Positions 1 through 6,154 are shown, counted from the stretch's first letter. The stretch is 10,777 nucleotides of DNA from Planctomycetaceae bacterium (GCA_020426065.1 JAGQQT010000099.1:1-10777), one strand, 5' to 3'. The notes: generated by a model from the letters alone, not told the origin. A program made the numbers and translations.

Positions 1-1
1 T

Positions 2-217
2 TATCAGATTGACAAACGATGCACATGTGGCGGGGAAATGTCTTTCATCTGCCAAACTCCTGATGGATTTGGTTTCGAACAAATCCCTGATGCTCCCGAG
101 CAACCAGATTCCTTCTCTGCTACCCAATACTGTCTATTTCTGGGCAATCAGACGTATATTTTAGGATGCAATCGCCAATGTGATCCTAGAGCAGTGATCG
201 CTGGTTGTGACAACTAA
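2..217 (+). CDS. C-terminal part of a cysteine-rich protein of unknown function (5' end outside window)
   Basis: An open frame enters from the left edge and ends at TAA 215-217, giving 71 residues. Seven cysteines stand out: a CTCGGEM segment near the start, then FIC, YC, GC, QC and GC before the C-terminal end AGCDN. The spacing hints at a metal-binding or disulfide-rich fold but fits no classic zinc finger that I can name. There is no membrane segment. The amino-acid mix looks like real coding sequence and no other frame here is convincing. A repeat-bearing gap follows before the next gene. I do not recognise the family, and the missing N-terminus prevents any statement on location or function. 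Confidence 0.6.
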   Translation, partial: YQIDKRCTCGGEMSFICQTPDGFGFEQIPDAPEQPDSFSATQYCLFLGNQTYILGCNRQCDPRAVIAGCDN

Positions 218-261
218 CTGTGGTATTCGAGATGCAATGCTTGAGGTAAGCATGTGGCTGG

Positions 262-292
262 GTGGCTGGGGTCGAATGAAATGAGCCCCCAG
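262..292. repeat. REP-like hairpin repeat, GTGG head (copy 1)
   Basis: The unit starts GTGGCTGGGGT. CTGGGG (266-271) pairs with CCCCAG (287-292) around a 15-base loop. A related unit lies at 4887-4915 and shares the first 11 bases. A tetranucleotide head followed by an imperfect hairpin is the layout of bacterial REP elements. The repeat is tandem-like at its left edge (GTGGCTGG-GTGGCTGG), and CTGGGGG recurs just after it, at about 304-310. Confidence 0.6.
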
Positions 293-422
293 AGCAGGAT
301 CTGCTGGGGGTATGCCTGGCTCAACCAAGCCACCAGAGAATAACCGATACATTTTCCAGAACTCATCAACACCAGTTCGATGGCAGGCCGCTGCTGTCGA
401 ACGAATCGGCCGGCAGTCAACC

Positions 423-743
423 ATGCGATATGTTTTAGCAAGTGCCGTCGCGTTACTGATCTTCTTTGCGGGTGCGTTGTTTGTGTGGCAAACTCAACGA
501 CACATGCAACTCAAGCTCGAGCGGGCAGTCCAGGAAGCGAAGGATTCAGGACAATTGCCGGCAGAGACCAGTGAACCGGGTGCGATCGACTACACAGGCT
601 TAGGCATGGAAGTGAGTTCGAGCGAAATGTCTCGCATTGCGCTCGCTGACCTGCTGGCCAGATTCTGGTTTATCCTTCTTCCACTGCTGATCGTAATCTG
701 CCTGGGCATCGCAAAATTCACTCAAGGAAAACCACATCCCTGA
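423..743 (+). CDS. Small two-TM membrane protein, unknown function
   Basis: A protein of 106 residues with a hydrophobic helix at about residues 3-22 (ending AGALFVW), a charged helical stretch (residues 25-42, many K, R, E and Q), a short linker rich in S, E and G, and a second hydrophobic helix at about 81-99 (FWFILLPLLIVICLGIAKF). The two helices should place the roughly 58-residue middle part on one side of the membrane and both termini on the other. I chose ATG 423 over an upstream ATG at 312 because the extra residues come from sequence running out of the REP-like repeat and lack protein-like character. No clear ribosome binding site is seen. No family is recognised. The layout is like that of the 149-aa protein at 7470-7919, without visible sequence similarity. 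Confidence 0.6.
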   Translation: MRYVLASAVALLIFFAGALFVWQTQRHMQLKLERAVQEAKDSGQLPAETSEPGAIDYTGLGMEVSSSEMSRIALADLLARFWFILLPLLIVICLGIAKFTQGKPHP

Positions 744-890
744 GAGGTCGATAAAATATAGTAATCCCCACCTGCATGCTTACTTCTAGAGAATCGGCGA
801 TTTGGCATTGCTTGCTCACTCTCATGCTGTACTGAAATCAATATTCGTGCCCGGGCCTTTGAAAGGCAGTGTTCTGCAGGAAAGACGAAA

Positions 891-1550
891 ATGCTTTACG
901 GCAACTCTAAACTGTATGCCGCCGCTCGAGCCGCAAAGATGGGTAAAGGCTGTCTGCATCCAGGGCTTGCAGAATTGCGGGATTGGATTTCGTCCGAATA
1001 TCAGGTCAACGTAGTCCATATTGTGCTCGATCAAATTGAAATTGGCCCTGTTGCGGGTCACCCGCGCCTCAACATCATTCTCGAAACGGACAAGGACTTC
1101 TATGCATTGAAGACGGACCCCCTGACGTTTCGTTTGGATGTCCACGATAAAGTGATAGCACGGTTCAGAAAGATCGCGTTAGGTTATCATGATCTCGAAT
1201 CTGATAATGTGTTACTGGTCCTGGACAACTTCTCCGACGAATGTCTTGGCAAAGCCTGTTCCAGATTTCTCAAGCGTGATGCCAGGCAAATCGCTGATGT
1301 CTTCAAGTACACGATTTGGCAGATTGACGGCTTTTCGCGTTTGCTCGTCGTTTTTCTGTACACGGATGACGAAGTAAAAAAATGCACGGCTGACGGCACA
1401 TGTAATCGAATCTCCCGGCAGTGTTTTAAGACCCTCAAGCAGTACGACGAATTTAATTACCTGACCTCTGAATCGTTCAGACTGCGGTTTGACAGCAAAG
1501 AGAATCTGGACAACAACTACAAAGGCAACCTGTTCTACTACTGGAGGTAG
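891..1550 (+). CDS. Soluble hypothetical protein, 219 aa
   Basis: ATG 891 is preceded by AGGAAAG at a spacing of about seven bases, one of the better ribosome binding sites in the window, which fixes the start. There is no signal peptide or membrane helix. Alternating hydrophobic stretches, VVHIVLDQIEIG (41-52), LNIILET (60-66), NVLLVLDNF (106-114) and LLVVFLYTDDE (151-161), suggest a mixed alpha/beta cytosolic domain. Cysteines cluster at 118-123 and 165-178. The C-terminal end is rich in N, Y and aromatic residues (NLFYYWR). I do not recognise the family. A 7-bp hairpin follows 16 bases after the stop. A soluble immunity-type or accessory protein is possible from context only. Confidence 0.7.
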   Translation: MLYGNSKLYAAARAAKMGKGCLHPGLAELRDWISSEYQVNVVHIVLDQIEIGPVAGHPRLNIILETDKDFYALKTDPLTFRLDVHDKVIARFRKIALGYHDLESDNVLLVLDNFSDECLGKACSRFLKRDARQIADVFKYTIWQIDGFSRLLVVFLYTDDEVKKCTADGTCNRISRQCFKTLKQYDEFNYLTSESFRLRFDSKENLDNNYKGNLFYYWR

Positions 1551-1566
1551 CCAAACGTCTGGAAAA

Positions 1567-1584
1567 ACCATTCCGCCGGATGGT
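1567..1584. repeat. Hairpin after the 891-1550 gene
   Basis: ACCATTC and GGATGGT form a 7-bp stem (one G-T pair) around a CGCC loop. It lies 16 bases after the stop codon and just left of the inverted-repeat element at 1597-1844. No T-tract follows, so it is not a classic intrinsic terminator. It may instead be another short palindromic repeat or a 3' end stabiliser. Confidence 0.45.
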
Positions 1585-1596
1585 CGCCGCAACAAA

Positions 1597-1844
1597 GTGC
1601 AACGCACCACGCATGTTTGTTATAATTCCTGCCAGTATCTCAAAGCAGGCAGTTGTGTAGGTCAGGCTGTGCCTGACGACAATAGTCTCTGGACCGATGC
1701 TCCCGCCAAGTGATTGTTTTGGTGTCGATTTTGAATCTACGTCTGTTCTTGACCTGTAAATCTTGTGATGTGCGTTGTCCGGCACAGCCTCACCTACGGC
1801 AGTTATGAGTAGTACTGGCAAGGAATGAGATTGGTGTGTTGCAC
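1597..1844. mobile_element. Non-coding inverted-repeat element built on two REP-like units (BIME/MITE-like)
   Basis: The arms match in three collinear blocks. Outer ends GTGCAACGCACCA (1597-1609) and TGGTGTGTTGCAC (1832-1844) are inverted with one mismatch. ATTCCTGCCAGTA (1625-1637) matches the complement of 1813-1826 apart from one extra base. A 21-base REP-like unit (1657-1677) matches the complement of 1777-1797 at 19 positions. The left unit begins GTAG and folds as GTCAGGC-TGT-GCCTGAC. GTAG heads are the signature of REP sequences processed by REP-associated tyrosine transposases (RAYTs). About 100 bases separate the inner units. No protein is encoded and no target duplication is evident, so any movement would be in trans. 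Confidence 0.6.
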
Positions 1845-1845
1845 C

Positions 1846-1863
1846 GGAGTGGCTGGCCACTCC
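1846..1863. repeat. Short perfect hairpin before the SUKH gene
   Basis: GGAGTGG-CTGG-CCACTCC is a perfect 7-bp stem with a four-base loop. It abuts the right end of the inverted-repeat element and lies about 50 bases upstream of the SUKH start codon. It could be the outermost palindrome of the same repeat family or a structure in the mRNA leader. Confidence 0.5.
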
Positions 1864-1913
1864 TTGAACTCAACCGTTTGATTGCTTTGAGAAAGCTTGG
1901 CAGGCAAAGACTA

Positions 1914-2396
1914 ATGACAGATAATTTCTTTCCACATTCTCGAATTGGATTAGCAGCAAGGACATTGCCAGATGATGCTCGTCCAATTTTCGCAGCGGCT
2001 TCATCCGCTGACAAAATCGCGGAACTTGAGTCGGTGTTCGGTTGCAATCTTCAACCAGCAGTTCGTGCCTTTTTTGAGACGCATGATTCAATCTCTGCAT
2101 TGGATGTCCACTGCGGATATTATATTGGCGGCATCGATATGATTATTCGGTCGCTGCAGCGCGGAGATTATGCTCCCAACCTCAATGGCACGGCCGTTTT
2201 TCCGATTGGTTCCGATGGAGGCGGTAATGCATTCTTGATGCCTGTAGGCGAAGATGGTCCAATTTGGAAGTGGAGCCATGAGACAGGTGGGACTACTCAG
2301 ATCGCTGATTCGTTCAAAGTATTTCTTGAACGCCTAGCGGATGATTTCCGCATGTATGCAGCGGGCAACGCTTCATGGACGTTCATGGCTGGGTGA
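1914..2396 (+). CDS. SUKH-family (SMI1/KNR4) domain protein
   Basis: A protein of 160 residues from ATG 1914. An N-terminal helix-type segment IAELESVFGCNLQPAVRAFF (35-54) matches the start of SUKH domains. It is followed by the core motif FPIGSDGGGNAFLM (96-109), a strand with IWKW (117-120), and the C-terminal helix SFKVFLERLADDF (133-145) typical of the family. SUKH proteins bind partner proteins, and many bacterial members are immunity proteins that neutralise polymorphic nuclease toxins. Others have unknown cytosolic roles. The frame is open further upstream to 1836, but those residues come from the repeat element, so the shorter start is preferred. No strong ribosome binding site is seen. 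No cognate toxin is adjacent, so the immunity role is inference. Confidence 0.8.
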   Translation: MTDNFFPHSRIGLAARTLPDDARPIFAAASSADKIAELESVFGCNLQPAVRAFFETHDSISALDVHCGYYIGGIDMIIRSLQRGDYAPNLNGTAVFPIGSDGGGNAFLMPVGEDGPIWKWSHETGGTTQIADSFKVFLERLADDFRMYAAGNASWTFMAG

Positions 2397-2519
2397 ATGG
2401 TTGAACCAGAACGCATCAGAACAGGGCTTGAACTCGAATTGGCGATCATGCAGACCCAGAAACAAGTGTCAGAAGCACTACCGAGATTACTCAACCGTTC
2501 AGCGAGGGAAAGAACACAA

Positions 2520-3803
2520 ATGAACCGACGCCTCTTCATCCAGACGGGGGTGAGCCTTGCCAGCACACTGGCTTTGCCGGGACGCGGCTTTGGCAGTGAA
2601 TCTGCTTCTGCGGTGGAATCTGCCCACGCCGAAATCTGGCGGCGATTCATCGACAGGCACGGCGTGATGGTCGACTTCACCGCTCTGGATGGTTCGGTGC
2701 CGCTCCCTACGCCCGAGGAGTGCCGTGCGGGGAAGCCGAATGCCCTCGGGTGGTTCCAGCCGATCGAGAACGGTGCCATGTTCAACGGCTTGTACATGGA
2801 CGCCGCTGTGAACCGATGGCGGCATTCGATGACCAGAGAAGACGGCGAGAAGGCCCGCCGCTTGATGGAGGGGTTGCTCCTGCTCGCTTCCGTCAGCGAG
2901 GTGAAGGGCTTCGTCGCCCGGGGTGTCTCCACGGACGGGAAATCGCACTTTCCAATGGGCTCCGACGACCAGACTCTGCCTTGGTTTCTCGGCCTGTGGC
3001 GCTATCTTGAATCGGGACTGGCAACCCGTCAGGAGCGAGAACGCATCACAGCAAAGCTTGTGGAAACGGCTGAGGTCATCCTGAAACATGGCTGGGAGTT
3101 GCCTGCGGAGGAACCCTTTGGTCACCGCGGGAGCTTTGCCGAATTCCGCTTCGACTCTGCCACTCGTTTGCTGTTTGTCTGCCGAATGATGTACGCCATC
3201 ACGGGTGGGCACAAATGGGATGAGGTTTATCACAAGGCTCTGGCCGAGAAAGGCGGGACAGACAACCTCTCACGCCGGGAGATCTGCGAACGGGGCATGG
3301 TGTTCTGGTATTCGAAGAATCACAACTGGACATCCAGCGGCTCCGTCGGCGCACTCCGTGTCCTCTGGGAGTTGGAGCAGGATGAAGCAACCCGGGCAGC
3401 CTTCGCACGTGGACTGAAGGCGAGCGCGGAACTGGCCGCGAAGAGTCTGTCACTCGCTGCAGAGTTTAACCGCAACGAGAGTAGTGCCTTCGACACGGAC
3501 TGGCGGACGCCGATGATGCCTCTCTGGAAGCCGCAGAAAACGGAACTGGAAGCACAAGAACTGGCGATATTGCAGTTGAAGGCATTCACAAAGATTTCGC
3601 CGGGACGGAACGGGGAGGCCGCGTTTGTGCGTGAGCCGACCGCCGCTGCATGGATCGTCACTCTCGCTCCCGATCCTCAGACCATTCGTCCACACATCAG
3701 CGCCATCGAACGAGTGTTGACGCATTATGATTACCAGCGGCTGTACTACAGCACCTTCTTCTGGATCGAGTCTGCCTGGTGGAGACTGGCAGCGGAACGG
3801 TAG
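2520..3803 (+). CDS. Secreted (Tat-signal-like) protein, probably alpha-helical toroid fold, function unknown
   Basis: A protein of 427 residues. ATG 2520 follows GAGGG by 11 bases, and the protein begins MNRRLFIQTGVSLASTLALP, which has a twin-arginine motif (NRRLFIQ) and a short hydrophobic core. It is therefore likely exported folded or anchored. The mature part is largely helical, with many W, R, E and A residues in helices. A conserved-looking segment at about 138-160 contains RGVSTDG, SDDQTLPWF and LGLWRYLES, and later segments include FAEFRFDSATRLLF and FWYSKNHNWTSSGS. This resembles alpha/alpha-barrel proteins such as glycan-active enzymes, but I cannot name a family or catalytic residues. 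The frame is open up to 2397, just after the SUKH stop. The gene is visibly richer in G+C than its neighbours (41 of 60 bases at 2881-2940 against 24 of 60 at 1921-1980). Confidence 0.75.
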   Translation: MNRRLFIQTGVSLASTLALPGRGFGSESASAVESAHAEIWRRFIDRHGVMVDFTALDGSVPLPTPEECRAGKPNALGWFQPIENGAMFNGLYMDAAVNRWRHSMTREDGEKARRLMEGLLLLASVSEVKGFVARGVSTDGKSHFPMGSDDQTLPWFLGLWRYLESGLATRQERERITAKLVETAEVILKHGWELPAEEPFGHRGSFAEFRFDSATRLLFVCRMMYAITGGHKWDEVYHKALAEKGGTDNLSRREICERGMVFWYSKNHNWTSSGSVGALRVLWELEQDEATRAAFARGLKASAELAAKSLSLAAEFNRNESSAFDTDWRTPMMPLWKPQKTELEAQELAILQLKAFTKISPGRNGEAAFVREPTAAAWIVTLAPDPQTIRPHISAIERVLTHYDYQRLYYSTFFWIESAWWRLAAER

Positions 3804-3839
3804 TGCGCTGTGTGCTACCGTTGACTGGAAGCATTCCAG
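3798..3839 (+). terminator. Two consecutive hairpins at the end of the 2520-3803 gene
   Basis: CGGTAG (3798-3803, containing the stop codon) pairs with CTACCG (3815-3820), and wobble pairs can extend the stem inwards. Five bases later CTGGAA-GCA-TTCCAG (3825-3839) forms a perfect 6-bp hairpin. No T-run follows, so intrinsic termination is uncertain. A 3'-end stabilising structure is an alternative. Confidence 0.35.
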
Positions 3840-3841
3840 AA

Positions 3842-3870
3842 TTGACACCATGTATCCATCAGTCAAGAAT
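3842..3870 (+). promoter_or_regulatory. Possible sigma-70-type promoter before the microprotein/ankyrin cluster
   Basis: A perfect TTGACA (3842-3847) is followed after 17 bases by AAGAAT (3865-3870), a 4 of 6 match to TATAAT. It sits right after the double hairpin and about 140 bases before the first ORF of the cluster, a position that makes sense for a new transcription unit. A chance match cannot be excluded. Confidence 0.35.
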
Positions 3871-4006
3871 GTTGTGAGAGTTTTCAAGAAGATCCATTCC
3901 CGATACGCAGAAGCGACTTTGCCGTGGCGTTCAGTTTAACGACTGAGTATTGTCAAATTCCTTTGGGAATCCAGTTTTGGTTGTCATTAAGAATGATGAA
4001 GTCGCG

Positions 4007-4180
4007 ATGATCGAGCGGCTCCAGGTCTCTTCCGATACGGTTTCCAGTATCGGCTGGGCGAGTATGGTGCTGCCCTTCCTGCTGCCGCTGGGATTCGCAC
4101 TGGCAATGATTCGATACGCTCAATGCCGGAACGTTACCGGTGTGGTTGTGTCGGACAAGGGGGGCACGCCAGGTGTCTGA
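4007..4180 (+). CDS. One-TM microprotein, 57 aa
   Basis: Starting at ATG 4007, this ORF encodes a short polar N-terminus (MIERLQVSSDTVSSIGW), one hydrophobic helix (ASMVLPFLLPLGFALAMI, about residues 18-35) and a short tail with RYAQCRN and KGGTPGV. Arginine after the helix suggests the C-terminus stays in the cytoplasm. A TTG start at 3950 would add 19 residues. The upstream GATGAAG gives only a weak ribosome binding site. Its last eight bases overlap the next ORF, which suggests translational coupling. I recognise no family. Small single-helix proteins can be subunits of membrane complexes, toxins or immunity factors, and nothing here decides between these. Confidence 0.45.
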   Translation: MIERLQVSSDTVSSIGWASMVLPFLLPLGFALAMIRYAQCRNVTGVVVSDKGGTPGV

Positions 4181-4277
4181 ACTTGGCTTCGGATTCCTCT
4201 GGTCAGCTGCCGTATATGCGATCCTCATGATTGCTCTTGCCTGTTATTGGTTGTCGCAGGGATCCACTTCAGTCTGA
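4173..4277 (+). CDS. Second one-TM microprotein, 34 aa, GTG start, overlapping the previous gene
   Basis: AAGGGGGG (4157-4164) lies eight bases before GTG 4173, a strong ribosome binding site in exactly the right place. The ORF ends at TGA 4275-4277, three bases before the ankyrin ATG at 4281. The product is almost entirely one hydrophobic helix (LWSAAVYAILMIALACYWL) between a short VSELGFGF head and a QGSTSV tail. It overlaps the 57-aa ORF by eight bases in another frame. Overlap, ribosome binding site and tight spacing together make it more than a chance ORF. It may act with its upstream partner as a two-part membrane unit. No homolog is known to me. Confidence 0.45.
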   Translation: MSELGFGFLWSAAVYAILMIALACYWLSQGSTSV

Positions 4278-4280
4278 AAA

Positions 4281-4814
4281 ATGGTTCTTGCGGTGGAGAT
4301 GGCCGTGAATACTCACTACGAAAAACGCGAACTGTTACGTCTGGCTCGAAGCGGTCATCTTCGCAAGCTTCAACTGCTGCTCCAGAACGATGTCGAGGTC
4401 AACTTTCTACACCACAAGACCGGGATGACACCGCTGATGACAGCTGTGTATGCGGGATGTGAAGCGGCCGTTGACCTGCTGCTGAAACACAACTCTGATC
4501 CCAACCTGCGTGCGGCAGACAACGCTTCTGCATTGCATTGGGCCTGTCGGAATGGCGACCTGAAAATCGTCGAGATGCTGATCCATGCGGGCGCTGATTT
4601 AAATGTCCGACGCCTGACCGATCGGAATAATGATGGTCCTGCCCCAATTCACATGGCACTGGGCGAATCTCATGGTGATATTGCGATTTCACTCATCGAG
4701 GCTGGTGCCAGCGTTGATGTAGAGTACTTCGGAAAGACCGTGGTTGAATATGCAGAGCATTGCGGATGCCAGGCAGTTGTGCTCCATCTGCATCAACGTG
4801 GCATTCGCCGGTAA
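4281..4814 (+). CDS. Ankyrin-repeat protein
   Basis: A protein of 177 residues made almost only of ankyrin repeats. A first degenerate repeat covers about 16-43 (ELLRLARSGHLRKLQLLLQN). Repeat 2 covers 44-76 with TGMTPLMTAVYAG. Repeat 3 is the best, at 77-111, with SALHWACRNGDLKIVEMLI and GADLNV. Repeat 4 covers about 114-148 with APIHMALGESHGD. A C-terminal capping repeat follows (GKTVVEYAEHCG). Ankyrin repeats mediate protein binding and have no enzymatic activity. The protein lacks a signal and should be cytosolic. GTG 4305 has a better-placed ribosome binding site (GGAG six bases before it) than ATG 4281, so the true start may be eight codons later. It follows the microprotein by three bases. 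Ankyrin proteins occur as immunity proteins in polymorphic toxin loci, but regulatory partners are equally possible. Confidence 0.85.
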   Translation: MVLAVEMAVNTHYEKRELLRLARSGHLRKLQLLLQNDVEVNFLHHKTGMTPLMTAVYAGCEAAVDLLLKHNSDPNLRAADNASALHWACRNGDLKIVEMLIHAGADLNVRRLTDRNNDGPAPIHMALGESHGDIAISLIEAGASVDVEYFGKTVVEYAEHCGCQAVVLHLHQRGIRR

Positions 4815-4842
4815 ACGAAAGTCAAAAGAATAAACCGTTGCA

Positions 4843-4868
4843 CATGGAACAGGGAACCCTGTTCCATG
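4843..4868. repeat. 26-bp perfect palindrome
   Basis: Arms of 12 bases, CATGGAACAGGG and CCCTGTTCCATG, are perfect complements around a central AA. It lies 28 bases after the ankyrin stop codon. It could serve as a transcription end or mRNA-stabilising hairpin, although no T-tract follows, or as an operator or a repeat unit. The near absence of a loop favours a DNA-level (protein-binding or cruciform) role over an RNA hairpin. Confidence 0.55.
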
Positions 4869-4886
4869 CCTGCATCGCTTTATCGA

Positions 4887-4915
4887 GTGGCTGGGGTTGA
4901 GCAATGCGAACCCAG
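4887..4915. repeat. REP-like hairpin repeat, GTGG head (copy 2)
   Basis: The unit begins with the same GTGGCTGGGGT as 262-292 and ends GCGAACCCAG, where CTGGG (4891-4895) pairs with CCCAG (4911-4915). It lies 18 bases after the 26-bp palindrome in an otherwise gene-poor stretch. Confidence 0.55.
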
Positions 4916-5009
4916 TTGTTCCGAAAATCTCTTGCAATAGAAGGATTTCATGTCCTCGACGAACAACAATAAACAGGTCCGTAATACTCACACGATTATT
5001 CAGGAGTAT

Positions 5010-5039
5010 TTGACAAAGAGAGAAAGGACAGAATAGAAC
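5010..5039 (+). promoter_or_regulatory. Possible sigma-70-type promoter for the 5154/5324 pair
   Basis: TTGACA (5010-5015) is followed after 18 bases by TAGAAC (5034-5039), a 4 of 6 match to TATAAT. It lies about 115 bases before the 57-aa ORF. In the gene-poor stretch 4815-5153 I otherwise see only the palindrome, the REP-like unit and a 28-codon ORF (4950-5036) with AAGGA four bases before its ATG, which is too short to call. Confidence 0.3.
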
Positions 5040-5153
5040 TGGAATGAATCGAGGGTGTTTTCGCATCCCCAGAACTTGCCTTCTCAAGAAAAAAAATGCC
5101 GCACGACTACTCAGCAAAATAGTCCATGAGACACGCAATACGAAGAGATCGTC

Positions 5154-5327
5154 ATGCTGAAAGACTTACCATTTACCAAGGCTCATCCTGCAGGGCTTGT
5201 GGATCTGTCAGGAATACCAGCGGGCGTTATTTTGAGGGAACAAACCAGTGCCATCGAGCGTCGAAGTCGGGTAGTATCAACTCTCACCCCGCCCACAGAG
5301 AAATGCTTTTCAAGGAGTGAATTATGA
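5154..5327 (+). CDS. Possible 57-aa protein overlapping the next gene by ATGA
   Basis: ATG 5154 has GAAGAGA about five bases upstream. The frame runs 57 codons and its TGA stop overlaps the ATG of the following secreted-protein gene in an ATGA arrangement, the usual sign of translational coupling. The product begins [20 protein letters not shown] and ends with [13 protein letters not shown]. It has no signal peptide or membrane helix and is rich in R, S and T. The next gene has its own strong AAGGAG within this ORF, so coupling is not required. It may be a leader-type ORF, a real small protein or chance. No family is recognised. Confidence 0.35.
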   Translation: MLKDLPFTKAHPAGLVDLSGIPAGVILREQTSAIERRSRVVSTLTPPTEKCFSRSEL

Positions 5328-6055
5328 TCTCTCATCGATTTCTGGCTTTTGCGTTCTGCCTGCTTGCCACCGCCAATCTCACTTTTGCGGCCGGTGGGAC
5401 ATCCTATGTTGCGACCAAGGGACAACCGGCTCACGTATCATCCGACTGGCCCGAGGGTGCCGGGGATCTGGTGAATGATGAAGCCCGGACTTTCGGTCTC
5501 AACTCATGGTTTACGGAATGGCCCAATGATGTCAATCAGTATGGCTACGAGATTCAGTCGACCGCTGATCTGAATCGATTGATTGAGAAACTGGCGGCCA
5601 TCAAGTGTGAACTGCGACAACTCCGTCTGTCGTACCTGAAAGAACCGAGCGGTATGGGATGGGTTACCCGGTTACCTGAAGGGAATGGCACTCCAGTTAT
5701 CTTTTCGATTGGGAATCAGGCCCGGATTGATCAGTGGTACAGCCATGTGCGAAAACCATTCGGCGTGATGGAGTTCACCGCTGCTCCCATCGCCGTTCCT
5801 CCCACGTTAACGATTTTCGTGCAGAACAAAGCCATCCAGCTGGACGAACTGGTCATCCCTGAGGGAATCGAAGTGCTGGCCGGTTATGTCCCGTCCATTT
5901 TTCACAAGTCCAACACCACTCTGGAACAGACAGTTCCTTCGCCAGAGAAAATCAAACTCGACACAGAATCACTCAAAGCGAAACTCGACGAAAACTCTCT
6001 GGAAGCATTCCTGAAAATTGATTCCTTTCTTGAAGCCCGCAAGGCCAGGGAATAG
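5324..6055 (+). CDS. Secreted protein of a planctomycete-type family, function unknown
   Basis: A protein of 243 residues. AAGGAG precedes ATG 5324 at good spacing. Residues 1-22 form a Sec signal peptide (hydrophobic core [10 protein letters not shown], likely cleavage after NLTFA), so the product is exported. The mature part includes [72 protein letters not shown] and [18 protein letters not shown], followed by a charged helical tail ([14 protein letters not shown]) ending KARE. I recall very similar wording in uncharacterised planctomycete proteins, but no activity is known to me and no catalytic motif is evident. It overlaps the 57-aa ORF by four bases. A hairpin lies 80 bases after its stop. 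Confidence 0.8.
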   Translation: MISHRFLAFAFCLLATANLTFAAGGTSYVATKGQPAHVSSDWPEGAGDLVNDEARTFGLNSWFTEWPNDVNQYGYEIQSTADLNRLIEKLAAIKCELRQLRLSYLKEPSGMGWVTRLPEGNGTPVIFSIGNQARIDQWYSHVRKPFGVMEFTAAPIAVPPTLTIFVQNKAIQLDELVIPEGIEVLAGYVPSIFHKSNTTLEQTVPSPEKIKLDTESLKAKLDENSLEAFLKIDSFLEARKARE

Positions 6056-6134
6056 CGTGGCGAAGGTTGTGGAACGATGAAGGTATTTTGACTGTAGAGT
6101 GCATGCCATTGCAGATGAGCACTGAATGCCGTCC

Positions 6135-6154
6135 GTCATAGCCTGAGCTATGAC
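6135..6154. repeat. Perfect 8-bp hairpin
   Basis: GTCATAGC-CTGA-GCTATGAC forms a perfect stem with a tetraloop, followed by ACTCTTTAT. It lies between the secreted-protein gene and the next gene. It could be a weak terminator (short T-rich tail) or another dispersed hairpin repeat. Confidence 0.5.

Noticed and set aside
312..422. Upstream ATG extension of the 423-743 gene
   Set aside because: The added residues derive from sequence next to the REP-like repeat and are not protein-like, whereas ATG 423 gives a clean N-terminal helix.
801..813. TTGGCATTGCTTGC as a sigma-54 promoter
   Set aside because: The GG and GC doublets are two bases too close for a -24/-12 element.
1621..1626. TATAAT as a -10 promoter element
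   Set aside because: No -35-like sequence at proper spacing, and it is inside the arm of the repeat element.
1836..1913. Upstream start of the SUKH gene
   Set aside because: The extension lies in the end of the inverted-repeat element and its hairpin; the domain is complete from 1914.
2499..3233. Long open frame on the - strand (244 codons)
   Set aside because: It lies wholly opposite the secreted-protein gene; the product is rich in R, H, P and Q with no fold signals, typical of a shadow frame in G+C-rich coding DNA.
4689..5138. Open frame on the - strand (149 codons) over the end of the ankyrin gene and the gap
   Set aside because: It overlaps a confident gene and runs through the palindrome and REP-like unit, and its residues look random.
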